From positions 1-64,000 of the forward strand of contig JAGTRU010000003.1 in assembly GCA_018261905.1 (NCBI GenBank): a DNA stretch of 64,000 bases. The letters are read 5' to 3'. The number at the start of each line of letters is the position of its first letter. Position 1 is the stretch's first letter. Below are positions 52,178-61,822 of this stretch, piece after piece. The translations under genes and the position numbers were made by a program. Source of the stretch: Pseudomonadota bacterium. GTDB taxonomy: Bacteria; Pseudomonadota; Gammaproteobacteria; Burkholderiales; Rhodocyclaceae. The notes beneath the pieces were generated by a model. It saw only the letters and a list, made by a program, of their open reading frames with translations. It was not told the origin of the DNA and searched no databases.

Positions 52178-53335
52178 CTAAAGGGCGCCCAGCGCGTAGC
52201 GCACCAGGATATTTTTTACAAAGGGCAAGCCATTGGTCAAATCAAGACCAAGATTACGCCAGGGACGCAAGGGAGAGGCACGGAACAGGCGCCGCAAGCC
52301 GTCTGTCGTGCTCTGCAAGAGCAGCGTCTCCTCGCGGCGCGCCCGCTGGTAACGCTGCAAAAAGCGCTCATCGCCAATGTCGTGCCAGGGCTGCGTCGCA
52401 CTCAGCAAGTCCGCCAGTTGACGGGCGTCCTGAAAACCAAGGTTGATACCATGTCCCGACAGCGGGTGAATACCGTGCGCCGCATCCCCCACCAGGGCTA
52501 GACGCGGTGCCACGGTCTGCGGCACGCGGATCAGGCGCAACGGAAAGGCTACCGCCGGCGTCAGCAACTCCAAATCGCCGAGCACGTAAGCGCCGGCTTC
52601 GGCCACCCGCTGGCAAAGCGCCTCGGCGGACAGGGCACAAAGCCGGTCGGCATGCTCATCGGGGGTGGACCAGACAATGGAAATGCGGTTCCCGGGCAAG
52701 GGCAGATAGGCCAGCACGCCATCCTCACGGAACCACTGATGGGCAATATTGCGGTGTGGCTTAGCACAGGAGAAATTGGCCACCAGCCCTTTTTCGCCAT
52801 ACGGCGTAGTGCTGGCCGCCAAACCCGCCGTCTGACGCACCCAGGAATCGCGCCCGTCCGCCGCCACCACTAGACGGGCTGACAGAACCACGCCATCGCT
52901 CAACTGCAAGACCGCAGCATCATGCCTGAACTCGAGGCTGTGCGGACGATTCGGACAAAACAGCGTCAGATTGCTCTGGCGCTTGGCGATTTCCCAGAAC
53001 TCTCCGGCCATCAAGGAGGATTCAAGAATCCAGCCAAGTTCGCTGACCCCGCTATCGAAGGCGGAAAACTCGAGCTTGCCACCGGCATCGCCAACTATTT
53101 GCATCGCCCGGATCGGCGCCATGCGCGCCGCATCGAGATGCCGCCAGGCACCGATGGCTTCGAGAAAATCGACATTGGCCGGACTGATCGCGTAAATGCG
53201 CGCATCCCAACCGGTCGGCCGGCTCGGCGGCTGGTGCTCGACCAGCGCGATGCGCAGCCGGGTATCGCGCAAGGCAACCGCCAGACTGGCACCCGCCAGG
53301 CCGCCACCAACAATGATCAGGTCAAAGTGCTGCAT
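52178..53335 (-). CDS. UbiH/COQ6-family FAD-dependent hydroxylase
   Basis: Flavoprotein monooxygenase, 385 aa, likely a ring hydroxylase of ubiquinone biosynthesis. FAD-binding start FDLIIVGGGLAGASLAVAL, DG block VVAADGRDSWVRQTAG and ribityl-binding GDAAHGIHPLSGHGINLGFQDARQLADLL. Members UbiH, UbiF, UbiI and UbiM differ in ring position and cannot be separated here without a tree, so no symbol is given. Ten bases lie between its stop and the dsbC start. Confidence 0.88.
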   Translation of the reverse strand: MQHFDLIIVGGGLAGASLAVALRDTRLRIALVEHQPPSRPTGWDARIYAISPANVDFLEAIGAWRHLDAARMAPIRAMQIVGDAGGKLEFSAFDSGVSELGWILESSLMAGEFWEIAKRQSNLTLFCPNRPHSLEFRHDAAVLQLSDGVVLSARLVVAADGRDSWVRQTAGLAASTTPYGEKGLVANFSCAKPHRNIAHQWFREDGVLAYLPLPGNRISIVWSTPDEHADRLCALSAEALCQRVAEAGAYVLGDLELLTPAVAFPLRLIRVPQTVAPRLALVGDAAHGIHPLSGHGINLGFQDARQLADLLSATQPWHDIGDERFLQRYQRARREETLLLQSTTDGLRRLFRASPLRPWRNLGLDLTNGLPFVKNILVRYALGAL

Positions 53336-53370
53336 AACGGCAAGGCTGCCGCTTTACGGCGATCCGGCGG

Positions 53371-53715
53371 TCAGGCCGGAGTGCCGCCTGACGGAGGCTT
53401 GTTCTGCCGTGGGCGACGGTTATTGTTGTTGGTCCGCGGCCGATGCTTTTTCGGCTGACCACCAAGACCGCCGCCACCACCAGGCTTACCCTGATGCGGC
53501 AAACCACCGCCGACGTTGCCGCCATGCTCGTTAGGGGAGATCCGGTTACCCGGCGCCAACTGGATTTCTAGCTCGATGATTTCATCCCACTGCTCGTCCG
53601 TCCGATCACGTTCCGGAATAGACAGCAACTCGCGCAGGCGACGACGATTGTCGTTGGGCGGCGGAGGCGGCGGGGGCAAATTAACAGGAGGGTTTTCTGG
53701 GTTTGAATTAGTCAT
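53371..53715 (-). CDS. low-complexity Pro/Gly/Asn/Arg-rich protein
   Basis: Hypothetical protein, 114 aa. It begins with a Pro run (VNLPPPPPPPND), then a folded-looking segment RRRLRELLSIPERDRTDEQWDEIIELEIQLAPGN, a Gly-rich part (GGNVGGGLPHQGKPGGGGGLGG) and a basic tail (HRPRTNNNNRRPRQNKPP). Charge and composition resemble nucleic-acid-binding or disordered proteins; I do not recognise a family. It lies between HU and the ubiH-like gene, 35 bp before the latter, and may be cotranscribed with it. The HU terminator separates it from HU. Confidence 0.6.
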   Translation of the reverse strand: MTNSNPENPPVNLPPPPPPPNDNRRRLRELLSIPERDRTDEQWDEIIELEIQLAPGNRISPNEHGGNVGGGLPHQGKPGGGGGLGGQPKKHRPRTNNNNRRPRQNKPPSGGTPA

Positions 53716-53724
53716 TGCAACAGT

Positions 53725-53755
53725 AAAAAGCGGAGCCCGTTAGCGCGAGCCCCGC
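53725..53755 (-). terminator. terminator after HU
   Basis: Minus strand: GCGGGGCTCG (53746-53755) pairs with CGGGCTCCGC (53730-53739), ten pairs including two G-T, followed by five T. It begins 16 bases after the HU stop. Confidence 0.88.
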
Positions 53756-53771
53756 ATACAGTAATGCCAAA

Positions 53772-54071
53772 TTACTTCTTCTTGGCAGCAGACTTCTTGG
53801 CAGCAACCGATGCCTTGAAGGCGGTACCGGCCGAAAACTTCGGCACCGTAGTGGCCGGAATCTTCAATGTTGCGCCGGTCTTCGGGTTCTTGCCGGTGCG
53901 CGCAGCGCGCTTGGCAGATTTAAACGTCCCGAAACCAACCAGGGTAACGGACTCCCCTTGAGTTACGGTTTTGACGACCGCAGCAATAATAGCAGACAGC
54001 GCCTTATCAGCGGCAGCCTTTGTAATACCAGCTTCTTTTGCAGCAACTTCGACCAGCTCGGATTTATTCAT
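53772..54071 (-). CDS. hup: DNA-binding protein HU
   Basis: HU, 99 aa, dimeric DNA-bending nucleoid protein. Helical N-terminus MNKSELVEVAAKEAGITKAAADKAL, core VTLVGFGTFKSAKRAARTGKNPKTG and the DNA-intercalating arm LKIPATTVPKFSAGTAFK. The basic tail AAKKSAAKKK is longer than in E. coli HU (about 90 aa) and is common in beta- and gammaproteobacterial relatives. AGGAG stands upstream of the ATG. Confidence 0.95.
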   Translation of the reverse strand: MNKSELVEVAAKEAGITKAAADKALSAIIAAVVKTVTQGESVTLVGFGTFKSAKRAARTGKNPKTGATLKIPATTVPKFSAGTAFKASVAAKKSAAKKK

Positions 54072-54110
54072 CTAAGTGACTCCTGTTACCTGTTAACGTT
54101 AAGAAAACTG

Positions 54111-54124
54111 GCCGTTTGAACGGC
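54111..54124. other. palindrome in the HU leader
   Basis: GCCGTTTGAACGGC, 6-bp arms around TG, about 45 bases upstream of the HU start. It could be an operator or a hairpin in the 5' leader. Confidence 0.35.
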
Positions 54125-54577
54125 AGCGCAACAAAAGTAGCACACCTCGCTGGATAAGTGTTGGCATAGAAAGGCCATTTCGTCGCAGAACTGGGCAATT
54201 TTGTAATTTTCATACGTTGCCGCAGACAACTCGTCGCCAATCTCCCCTCAGGCACGCCACGGAGGCAGCCACCCTGCAGTCAGAAGACGGGCTTATCCCG
54301 GGACAACAGTCCGCCCGACAACAGGGCGATTTTCTTCGCCACACTCCCCGGCCCCACTGCCGAGCCGGCCAAACCGCGGCGACCAAAGGACTGTCTGGCG
54401 ACACCTGTCGCCGCGCCCGCTTCCTTCGTCAAACCGTTTGTCAAGCGACAATTCGGCCAAATTGGCCAGTCTGCCACGCGCCATAGCGGGCAAACAGGGG
54501 ACATCGCAGCGCCGCATCAAATCGCCACCCGTTCCATTCAGCGACGATTTCGCCACCAGTCATCGCCCCTTGCACTA
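54125..54577. other. gene-free stretch between HU and ahpC
   Basis: About 450 bp between divergent genes. Short open frames here lack coding character and ribosome-binding sites. Visible structure: GGCCAA-A-TTGGCC (54455-54467) and repeated CGACA/CGCCA words such as TGGCGACACCTGTCGCC (54402-54418). No known RNA gene was recognised; a small RNA or a decayed gene cannot be excluded. Confidence 0.45.
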
Positions 54578-54614
54578 ATAGCAAATAACTATTTATTAAA
54601 TACGTGCAATCAAT
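54578..54614 (+). promoter_or_regulatory. OxyR-type binding site upstream of ahpC
   Basis: Four tetrads at exact 7-base intervals: ATAG (54578), CTAT (54589), ATAC (54600), CAAT (54611). This follows ATAG-N7-CTAT-N7-ATAG-N7-CTAT with 14 of 16 defined bases. It lies 70 bases before the ahpC ATG, just upstream of a possible promoter (TTAGCC at 54614-54619, TAAGAT at 54638-54643). Confidence 0.8.
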
Positions 54615-54683
54615 TAGCCCAATCTTTCCACCCCCTCTAAGATCAGCCCATGTTCAATTTTTAACCCCACAGGAGAAAACCTC

Positions 54684-55247
54684 ATGTCCATCATCAACAC
54701 CGAAATCAAGCCCTTCAAGACCACCGCCTTCCACAACGGCAAATTCGTCCCGGTCAGCGACGCCGACCTCAAGGGCAAGTGGTCCATCGTCTTCTTCTAC
54801 CCAGCCGACTTCACCTTTGTCTGCCCGACCGAGCTCGGCGACCTGGCCGATGTCTATCCGGAATTCCAGAAGCTGGGCGTCGAGTGCTACTCGGTTTCCA
54901 CCGACACGCACTTCACGCACAAGGCCTGGCACGACACCTCCGACACCATCAAGAAGATCGCCTACCCGATGCTTGGCGACCCGACCGGCACGATCACCCG
55001 CAACTTCGGCGTGATGATCGAAGAAGAAGGCCTGGCGCTGCGCGGCACCTTTGTGATCAATCCGGAAGGGGTCATCAAGGTTGCCGAAATTCACGACCTG
55101 GGCATCGGCCGCGACGCCAAGGAACTGTTGCGCAAGGTGCAGGCCGCCCAGTACGTCGCCAGCCACCCGGGCGAAGTTTGCCCGGCCAAGTGGACCCCGG
55201 GCGATGCCACCCTGGCCCCGTCGCTGGATCTGGTCGGCAAAATCTGA
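54684..55247 (+). CDS. ahpC: alkyl hydroperoxide reductase AhpC (peroxiredoxin)
   Basis: Typical 2-Cys peroxiredoxin, 187 aa, reduces H2O2 and organic peroxides. Peroxidatic Cys47 lies in [16 protein letters not shown] and the resolving Cys in GEVCPAKW near residue 166. Full length. AGGAG precedes the ATG. An OxyR-type site upstream suggests peroxide induction, and ahpF follows after a repeat element. Confidence 0.97.
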   Translation: MSIINTEIKPFKTTAFHNGKFVPVSDADLKGKWSIVFFYPADFTFVCPTELGDLADVYPEFQKLGVECYSVSTDTHFTHKAWHDTSDTIKKIAYPMLGDPTGTITRNFGVMIEEEGLALRGTFVINPEGVIKVAEIHDLGIGRDAKELLRKVQAAQYVASHPGEVCPAKWTPGDATLAPSLDLVGKI

Positions 55248-55315
55248 TTAGTCATTAGCTATTAGTCGTTAGTCGCTAGCGCAACCCGCTAGTCACTAGC
55301 GACTAATGTCTAGCA
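55247..55315. repeat. TTAGTC palindromic repeat, family A, copy 3
   Basis: Left arm GATTAGTCATTAGCTATTAG and TCGTTAGTCGCTAGCG, 5-base loop CAACC, right arm CGCTAGTCACTAGCGACTAATG. It starts at the last base of the ahpC stop and ends about 20 bases before the ahpF start. A strong hairpin in the ahpCF message is expected. Confidence 0.85.
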
Positions 55316-55336
55316 ACTCGTACCCAGGAAAAAGCC

Positions 55337-56890
55337 ATGCTCGATACCAACATCAAGGCCCAGCTCAAGGCCTACCTCGAAAAATTGCAACGGCCGATCG
55401 AACTGGTCGCCTCCTTCGACGACAGCGTCGCAGCCCAGGAAATGCGTGGCCTGCTGATGGACATCGCCGGACTGTCGGACAAGGTCAGCCTGCGCGAAGA
55501 CGGCACTGCCGCACTGCGCCCGTCCTTCGCCATCGGCCGGCCCGGCGAAACGCCGCGTATCACTTTCGCCGGCATCCCGATGGGCCACGAATTCACCTCG
55601 CTGGTCCTTGCCCTGCTCCAGACCGGCGGCCATCCGCCCAAGGTCGACGCTGCCGTGATCGAACAGATCAAGGCCCTGCCCGGCAATTTCCGCTTCGAGA
55701 CTTTCATTTCATTGTCCTGCCACAACTGCCCGGATGTCGTGCAGGCGCTCAACCTGATGGCCGTGCTGAATCCCGGCGTGACCAGCACGATGATCGACGG
55801 CGCGCTGTTCCAGGATGAAGTCGAACGCCGCAAGATCATGGCAGTGCCGACCGTCTTCCTCAATGGCGAGGAATTCGGCGCCGGGCGCATGAGCGCCGAG
55901 GAAATCATCGCGAAACTGGATACCGGCGCCACGGCGCGCGCTGCCGAACAAATCTCGACCAAGGAAGCCTTCGACGTCCTCGTCATCGGCGGCGGCCCGG
56001 CCGGTGCCTCGGCGGCCATCTACGCGGCCCGCAAGGGCATCCGCACCGGCCTGCTGGCCGAGCGCTTCGGCGGCCAGGTGATGGATACCGTCGGCATCGA
56101 GAACTTCATTTCGGTGAAAGCCACCGAAGGCCCGAAACTGGTCGCCGGTCTCGAGGAACACGTCAAGGAATACCCGGTCGACGTGATGAACCTGCAGCGC
56201 GCCAGCCAGTTGATTCCCGGCGAGCTCATCGAGATCAGGCTGGAAAACGGCGCCTCAGTGAAGAGCAAATCGGTGATTCTCGCCACCGGCGCCCGCTGGC
56301 GCGAAATGAACGTGCCCGGCGAACAGGAATACCGCGGCAAGGGCGTTGCCTACTGCCCGCACTGCGACGGGCCGCTGTTCAAGGGCAAGCGCGTCGCGGT
56401 GATCGGCGGCGGCAACTCCGGCGTCGAGGCAGCGATCGACCTGGCCGGCATCGTCGGCCACGTCACCCTGCTCGAATTCGACGGCCAACTGCGCGCCGAT
56501 GCCGTGTTGCAGAAGAAGTTGCACAGTCTGCCCAACGTCACGGTAATCACCAGGGCGCTGTCCACCGAAGTCACCGGCAACGGCGAGAAGGTCAATGGAC
56601 TGGTCTATCAGGAGCGCGACACGGAGATCGTGAAGCGCATCGAGCTCGAAGGCATTTTCGTACAGATCGGCCTGCTGCCCAATACCGACTGGCTCAAGGG
56701 CACGGTGAACCTTTCGAACCGCGGCGAAATCGAGATCGATGCCAAGGGGCAGACTTCAGTGCCCGGCGTCTTCGCAGCCGGCGACTGCACGACGGTGCCC
56801 TACAAACAGATCATCATCGCCATGGGCGCCGGCGCCACCGCATCGCTGAGCGCTTTCGACCACCTGATCCGGAGCTCGGCCCCGGCCTGA
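55337..56890 (+). CDS. ahpF: alkyl hydroperoxide reductase subunit F
   Basis: Flavoprotein reductase of AhpC, 517 aa. The N-terminal double thioredoxin-like domain carries C128-H-N-C131; FAD-binding [21 protein letters not shown] begins at 215; the second redox centre is C340-P-H-C343 ([29 protein letters not shown], with the NADH site). The C-terminal [23 protein letters not shown] is intact. Electrons pass NADH to FAD to C340/C343 to C128/C131 to AhpC. Confidence 0.97.
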   Translation: MLDTNIKAQLKAYLEKLQRPIELVASFDDSVAAQEMRGLLMDIAGLSDKVSLREDGTAALRPSFAIGRPGETPRITFAGIPMGHEFTSLVLALLQTGGHPPKVDAAVIEQIKALPGNFRFETFISLSCHNCPDVVQALNLMAVLNPGVTSTMIDGALFQDEVERRKIMAVPTVFLNGEEFGAGRMSAEEIIAKLDTGATARAAEQISTKEAFDVLVIGGGPAGASAAIYAARKGIRTGLLAERFGGQVMDTVGIENFISVKATEGPKLVAGLEEHVKEYPVDVMNLQRASQLIPGELIEIRLENGASVKSKSVILATGARWREMNVPGEQEYRGKGVAYCPHCDGPLFKGKRVAVIGGGNSGVEAAIDLAGIVGHVTLLEFDGQLRADAVLQKKLHSLPNVTVITRALSTEVTGNGEKVNGLVYQERDTEIVKRIELEGIFVQIGLLPNTDWLKGTVNLSNRGEIEIDAKGQTSVPGVFAAGDCTTVPYKQIIIAMGAGATASLSAFDHLIRSSAPA

Positions 56891-56902
56891 GCGCCGGTCG
56901 AC

Positions 56903-56932
56903 AAAAAATGGCAGCCGCGGCTGCCATTTTTT
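56903..56932. terminator. bidirectional terminator between ahpF and hemB
   Basis: Perfect 14-bp inverted repeat: AAAAAATGGCAGCC (56903-56916) and GGCTGCCATTTTTT (56919-56932), between convergent genes. Confidence 0.92.
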
Positions 56933-56949
56933 TCGTCTGCGAATAGGGC

Positions 56950-57954
<1,005 letters not shown>

Positions 57955-58029
57955 TCAACCTCAACAAATTGGTAAGAAAAATTTCGGAACAGTGAGGAAC
58001 TTTTGATATCGCTCCCCGTCAGACTCAGC

Positions 58030-58070
58030 AGATGGCTCGCGCCATCTCCCGCTTCACCTCCCTGAGCGGG
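58030..58070. other. two tandem hairpins between hemB and engB
   Basis: AGATGGC-TCGC-GCCATCT (58030-58047) and CCCGCT...AGCGGG (58048-58053 with 58065-58070). They follow the engB stop on the minus strand but have no T run; they may stabilise the engB 3' end or affect hemB expression. Confidence 0.4.
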
Positions 58071-58084
58071 CGCCTTGACCCCTG

Positions 58085-58747
58085 TTAAGGCATTTTGGCC
58101 CCCGGACCCCCCTTATCCGGGGGCCCTTTGTTTTCTTTCTTCTTGATTTCGATATCCAGCCAGGCCGCCAACACCGCCTCAGCCTCTTCGACCCCGGTCT
58201 TTTTCAGACTGGAAAACAATTGCGCCGAGTACAACTCGGCGTCGCCCCACGTTGCCACCTCCGCCTTGACCGAACGCAGCGCCTTGGTCTGCTCCTGACG
58301 GCTCAGCTTATCCGCCTTGGAAAGAAGAATATGGATCGGCCGGCCGGTCGGTCGAAACCAGTCGATCAGCTTCAGATCGAGATCGGTCATCGGCCGGCGG
58401 ATATCCATGATGACCACCAAACCGGCCAACTGGTCCCGCTTACTGAGATAAGGACCGATCAGGCCTTCCCACTGCGAGCGGATGGCCTCAGGGGCCTTGG
58501 CATAGCCGTAACCGGGTAGATCGACGAAATACTTGCCGTCGGCCAGCGTGAAGTAATTGAGGTGTTGCGTCCGGCCCGGTGTCTTGCTGACATAGGCGAG
58601 GCGGACGCGCCCGGCCAAGGTGTTGATGGCGGATGATTTTCCAGCATTGGAACGGCCGGCAAAGGCAACTTCGCGGACGGAATCCTGCGGTAAATCACGG
58701 AGATTGGCGACGGTGGTCAGGAAGACCGCCTGTTGGAACAGAGGCAT
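58085..58747 (-). CDS. engB: ribosome biogenesis GTP-binding protein EngB/YsxC
   Basis: EngB, 220 aa, essential GTPase for 50S assembly. P-loop [17 protein letters not shown]3 [12 protein letters not shown]4 LSKADKLSR. The ATG at 58747 gives the standard start [20 protein letters not shown]. The frame stays open far upstream antisense to the cytochrome gene, which is chance. The tail is Lys-rich ([13 protein letters not shown]). Divergent from cytochrome c4 with 108 bp between. Confidence 0.95.
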   Translation of the reverse strand: MPLFQQAVFLTTVANLRDLPQDSVREVAFAGRSNAGKSSAINTLAGRVRLAYVSKTPGRTQHLNYFTLADGKYFVDLPGYGYAKAPEAIRSQWEGLIGPYLSKRDQLAGLVVIMDIRRPMTDLDLKLIDWFRPTGRPIHILLSKADKLSRQEQTKALRSVKAEVATWGDAELYSAQLFSSLKKTGVEEAEAVLAAWLDIEIKKKENKGPPDKGGPGAKMP

Positions 58748-58855
58748 AAAAAACTCGGAAGACGCGCCAAGAGGGCGGCGAACTAATATAGAATAGCAGG
58801 TTTGAAACTTCCGTTCCGGCCAAAGCGCCCACAAACGCGTACAAGGAGCTCGAAA

Positions 58856-59491
58856 ATGATTCGTACCGCGGCACTGGCAATCCTGCTTGCCTCCAGTTTG
58901 ATCGCCAATGCATCCGAAGAAGCCAAGGTCAAAGCTGACCCTGCCAAGGGCAAAGTCATCGCCGAAACCGTCTGTGTTGCCTGCCATGGCGCCGACGGCA
59001 ACAGCGCCATTTCTGCCAACCCCATCCTGGCCGGCCAAGTCGAAGAATACATCGCCAAACAGTTGAAGAATTTCAAATCGGCTGATGGCAAACCGGCCGT
59101 TCGCAACAACCCGATCATGGCCGGCATGGCTGCCGCCGTTCCTGACGAAGAAATCCCGAATGTTGCCGCCTGGTTCGCCAGCCAGAAGATCAAGCCGGCC
59201 GCCGCCAAGGATGACAAGTTGGCCGCCGAAGGTCAGAAGATCTGGCGCCAGGGCAACTTCAAGAAAGGCACCCCGGCCTGCGCCGGCTGCCACGGCCCAG
59301 CCGGTGCCGGCCTGCCCGCCCAGTACCCCCGTCTGGCAGGTCAATATCCGGAATACACCGAATTGCAGCTGAAGGCCTTCCGGGCCGAAGAACGCGGCAA
59401 CGATGCCGAAAAAGTCATGCGCACCATCGCCGCCAAGCTGTCTGACGCGGAAATCAAGGCCGTCGCCGAATACGCCGCCGGCTTGCGCTAA
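58856..59491 (+). CDS. diheme cytochrome c4
   Basis: Periplasmic cytochrome c4, 211 aa. Signal peptide ends near residue 19 ([10 protein letters not shown]). Two heme c sites, CVACH (40-44) and CAGCH in the second half, show it is a tandem duplication of class I domains; methionine ligands are in NNPIMAGMA and [12 protein letters not shown]. It should carry electrons to terminal oxidases or to nitrogen-oxide reductases. The ATG at 58856 has AAGGAG 8 bases upstream. Terminator follows. Confidence 0.94.
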   Translation: MIRTAALAILLASSLIANASEEAKVKADPAKGKVIAETVCVACHGADGNSAISANPILAGQVEEYIAKQLKNFKSADGKPAVRNNPIMAGMAAAVPDEEIPNVAAWFASQKIKPAAAKDDKLAAEGQKIWRQGNFKKGTPACAGCHGPAGAGLPAQYPRLAGQYPEYTELQLKAFRAEERGNDAEKVMRTIAAKLSDAEIKAVAEYAAGLR

Positions 59492-59505
59492 GCAGGCAAA
59501 CCCAG

Positions 59506-59532
59506 AAAAAGGCAGCTCCGGCTGCCTTTTTT
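59506..59532 (+). terminator. terminator after cytochrome c4
   Basis: AAAAAGGCAGC-TCCG-GCTGCCTTTTTT: 11-bp stem with T run, 14 bases after the stop codon. Confidence 0.92.
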
Positions 59533-59614
59533 GTTTGGCGCAACGCTTGGCAGCCGGCACGCACGGGAATAGACTCAGCTCACTATAAACAAACCCACAG
59601 AGAGGAGACATCCC

Positions 59615-60046
59615 ATGAAAACACTCAAACAGATGCTCGCCGAAAAGACTCGCCCACTGGCCGTTGTCGCCCCGGGCGATACCGTCTTTCATGCCCTCAG
59701 CGTGATGGCGGCCAACGACGTTGGCGCCTTGCTGGTCCTTGATGGCGAACAATTGGTCGGCATTTTCTCCGAGCGTGATTACGCCCGCAAAATCATCCTG
59801 CACGGCAAGTCCTCGAAAGAGACACTGGTTCTCGAAGCAATGAGCGACCGCGTCGCTTACGTGACCCCGAGCGCAACGCTCGAGGAGTGTATGGCGCTGA
59901 TGACGGAAAGACATTTTCGTCACCTGCCGGTACTCAACGATGACGCCAGTCTCGCCGGCGTGATTTCAATCGGCGACCTGGTCAAAGAGACGATCAGCTC
60001 TCAACAATTCCTGATCAGCCAACTAGAACATTACATCGCCAGTTGA
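59615..60046 (+). CDS. tandem CBS-domain protein
   Basis: CBS-pair protein, 143 aa. Two CBS motifs ([37 protein letters not shown] and [36 protein letters not shown]) and nothing else. Such stand-alone pairs bind adenosine nucleotides; partner unknown. A good AGAGGAGA site lies upstream. The gene is followed by msrQ at 64 bp. Confidence 0.88.
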   Translation: MKTLKQMLAEKTRPLAVVAPGDTVFHALSVMAANDVGALLVLDGEQLVGIFSERDYARKIILHGKSSKETLVLEAMSDRVAYVTPSATLEECMALMTERHFRHLPVLNDDASLAGVISIGDLVKETISSQQFLISQLEHYIAS

Positions 60047-60109
60047 GCCACGAGACCGGGCAAGCTCGCCGGTTTCCTTGCCACCCCAGCCTTACGGGAA
60101 AATTCCCTG

Positions 60110-60778
60110 ATGATTCACTGGCAACCCGACGATCGACAGCTCGGCCGGCTCAAAAGCGCCCTTTTCCTGATTTGCCTGCTGCCTGGCGGGCGCCTGCTGT
60201 GGATCGCCCTGAGTGGCGATCTTGCGGCTTATCCGGAGCAGTTCGTCGGGCGCTGGACCGGCCTCTGGACTTTCAACTTTCTGCTGCTCACCCTGGGCAT
60301 TTCGCCATTGCGCGCCATCACTCAACTGCATTGGCTGCTCCGCCTGCGGCGCATGCTCGGACTGTTCGTCTTTTTTTACGCGACCCTGCATTTCTTCAGT
60401 TTCATTGGCCTTGCGCACGAATTTGCCATCAACGAAATCGCCCGCGACGTACTCAAACGCCCCTTTGTCACCGTCGGCTTTGCCGCCTTTGTGTTGCTAA
60501 TTCCGCTCGCCGCGACCTCTAACCCATGGGCAATCCAGTGGCTGGGCGGCCGCAAATGGCAGGAACTGCACCGCAATATCTATTTGATCGGAATTCTTGC
60601 CAGCCTGCATTACCTCTGGCTGAGCAAAACCAGTGCCCTGCTCTGGCCGATCGGCTATACGCTGGCACTGGGCATCCTGCTCGCCTGGCGGATACGCGAA
60701 CGGCGGCGCAAGGCAATTCCCGTCCCCGCGACCCGAACCAGCAAACCCTTGCGTTATTTCAAGGACAAACCCGATTAA
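60110..60778 (+). CDS. msrQ: heme-binding membrane subunit MsrQ
   Basis: MsrQ (YedZ), 222 aa, a b-type cytochrome in the inner membrane with about six helices, passing electrons from quinones or flavin reductase to the periplasmic methionine-sulfoxide reductase MsrP. Blocks FLICLLPGGRLLWIAL, TGLWTFNFLLLTLGISPLRAI, LRRMLGLFVFFYATLHFFSFIGL with heme His, and RKWQELHRNIYLIGILASLHYLWL. The usual partner msrP is not adjacent here. Confidence 0.9.
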   Translation: MIHWQPDDRQLGRLKSALFLICLLPGGRLLWIALSGDLAAYPEQFVGRWTGLWTFNFLLLTLGISPLRAITQLHWLLRLRRMLGLFVFFYATLHFFSFIGLAHEFAINEIARDVLKRPFVTVGFAAFVLLIPLAATSNPWAIQWLGGRKWQELHRNIYLIGILASLHYLWLSKTSALLWPIGYTLALGILLAWRIRERRRKAIPVPATRTSKPLRYFKDKPD

Positions 60779-60790
60779 CCTTTAACAACG

Positions 60791-60930
60791 CAATTGAACC
60801 GCAGAGACGCAGAGATGCCGAGGAAAAACAAAGGCTTGCCCGGATGATTCGGCACCCCTCGGGGTGAGCCGAAAAACTGACGCTGGCAATTGTTTTCACG
60901 TTCTTCTCGGCTCCTTGGCGCCTCTGCGCT
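60791..60930. repeat. dispersed intergenic repeat, family B, copy 2
   Basis: GAACCGCAGAGACGCAGAGA begins at 60796, GGCTTGCCCGGAT at 60833-60845, same 37-base offset as the copy at 16685. After it an extra hairpin (TTCGGC-ACCCC...GGGGT-GA-GCCGAA, 60848-60873) is present that the other copy lacks, then a GGCAATT and CCTCTGCGC right arm. It lies between msrQ and bioC, both read toward it. Confidence 0.75.
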
Positions 60931-60940
60931 AACCTTCAGG

Positions 60941-61822
60941 TTAACCGTTTTTTCGCGGCAGATCGAAGCGAACGATAGCCCGTCCGTCCGGCGCCTGCTT
61001 GGCCTCGGCCTTCCAGGCGTGGCCGTAGACGACTTCAAAAGTCGCCGGCAACTTGCCGTCACGCCGCATCTTTTCATAGGCCGCCCGGGCCGCGGCCCAG
61101 GCCTGACGACCGGTCAGACCATGGCGCCGGGCTTTCATGGCGCAGGACGAGCCGGCCGCACGCAATTCGGCGAACATGGCGTCCAGATCATCGTACGTCA
61201 GCGTGATAACTTCCATGTCCATCACCGGATCGGCAAAACCACAACCGACCAGCATGTCGCCAAGGTCGTGCATATCGATGAAACGTTGGGTATGGGCGTA
61301 ACCATCAGAGAAGGCCGTGCGCAACTCCTTCAGCGTATCCGGCCCCAGCGTCGAGAACATCAGCAGCCCACCCACCTCCAGTACCCGATGCGCCTCGGCC
61401 AGAGCCGGCAAGGGGTCATCCAGCCAATGCAGCAGCAGGTTGGACCAGAGCAAGGTGGCCGAGCGCGCCGCAAGCGGCAGGCTTGCCGCGTCGGCTGCCA
61501 GGCGCAGCGGCCCGTTCGCCTGCCCCAACCCGAGCCAGCGTTGCCAACCCGGACGGGCGACCGGCGCGGCTTGCAGCATGGCCGGAGCGATATCCAGACC
61601 AAGCAACTCGGCCGCGGGATAACGGGCGGCCAGGGCGGCGAAACTGCCGCCCCGGCTGCAACCGAGATCAACGATACGGCGCGGCTCGAGCTTTACGTAG
61701 TCGAGCCGCTCGAGCATCCGCCGGTCGATCTCGCGGGCCAGGAAATCGCCCTGCGAGTAAGTATCGGCGACGCGCGAAAAGCGTCGAGCGACCTGTGGTC
61801 GATCGACGAAACCGGCGTTCAA
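60941..61822 (-). CDS. bioC: malonyl-[acyl-carrier protein] O-methyltransferase BioC
   Basis: BioC, 293 aa, methylates malonyl-ACP to open pimelate synthesis for biotin. SAM motif [16 protein letters not shown], then [57 protein letters not shown] and the family [24 protein letters not shown]. No ATG suits; the TTG at 61822, overlapping the bioB stop as TTGA, gives a natural start ([22 protein letters not shown]). Located after bioB; bioF, bioH or bioA are not in the window. Confidence 0.9.
   Translation of the reverse strand: MNAGFVDRPQVARRFSRVADTYSQGDFLAREIDRRMLERLDYVKLEPRRIVDLGCSRGGSFAALAARYPAAELLGLDIAPAMLQAAPVARPGWQRWLGLGQANGPLRLAADAASLPLAARSATLLWSNLLLHWLDDPLPALAEAHRVLEVGGLLMFSTLGPDTLKELRTAFSDGYAHTQRFIDMHDLGDMLVGCGFADPVMDMEVITLTYDDLDAMFAELRAAGSSCAMKARRHGLTGRQAWAAARAAYEKMRRDGKLPATFEVVYGHAWKAEAKQAPDGRAIVRFDLPRKNG

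Noticed and set aside
53706..53720. TTAGTCATT at the start of the small hypothetical gene
   Set aside because: A single 9-base word with no inverted partner; too short to be a copy of repeat family A.
54205..54560. Short open frames in the HU-ahpC gap
   Set aside because: Arg/Pro-rich products of GC-rich DNA, no ribosome-binding site and several overlapping frames; no sign of a gene.
58748..59923. Long upstream extension of the engB reading frame
   Set aside because: It runs antisense to cytochrome c4, lacks conserved sequence, and the standard EngB start is at 58747.
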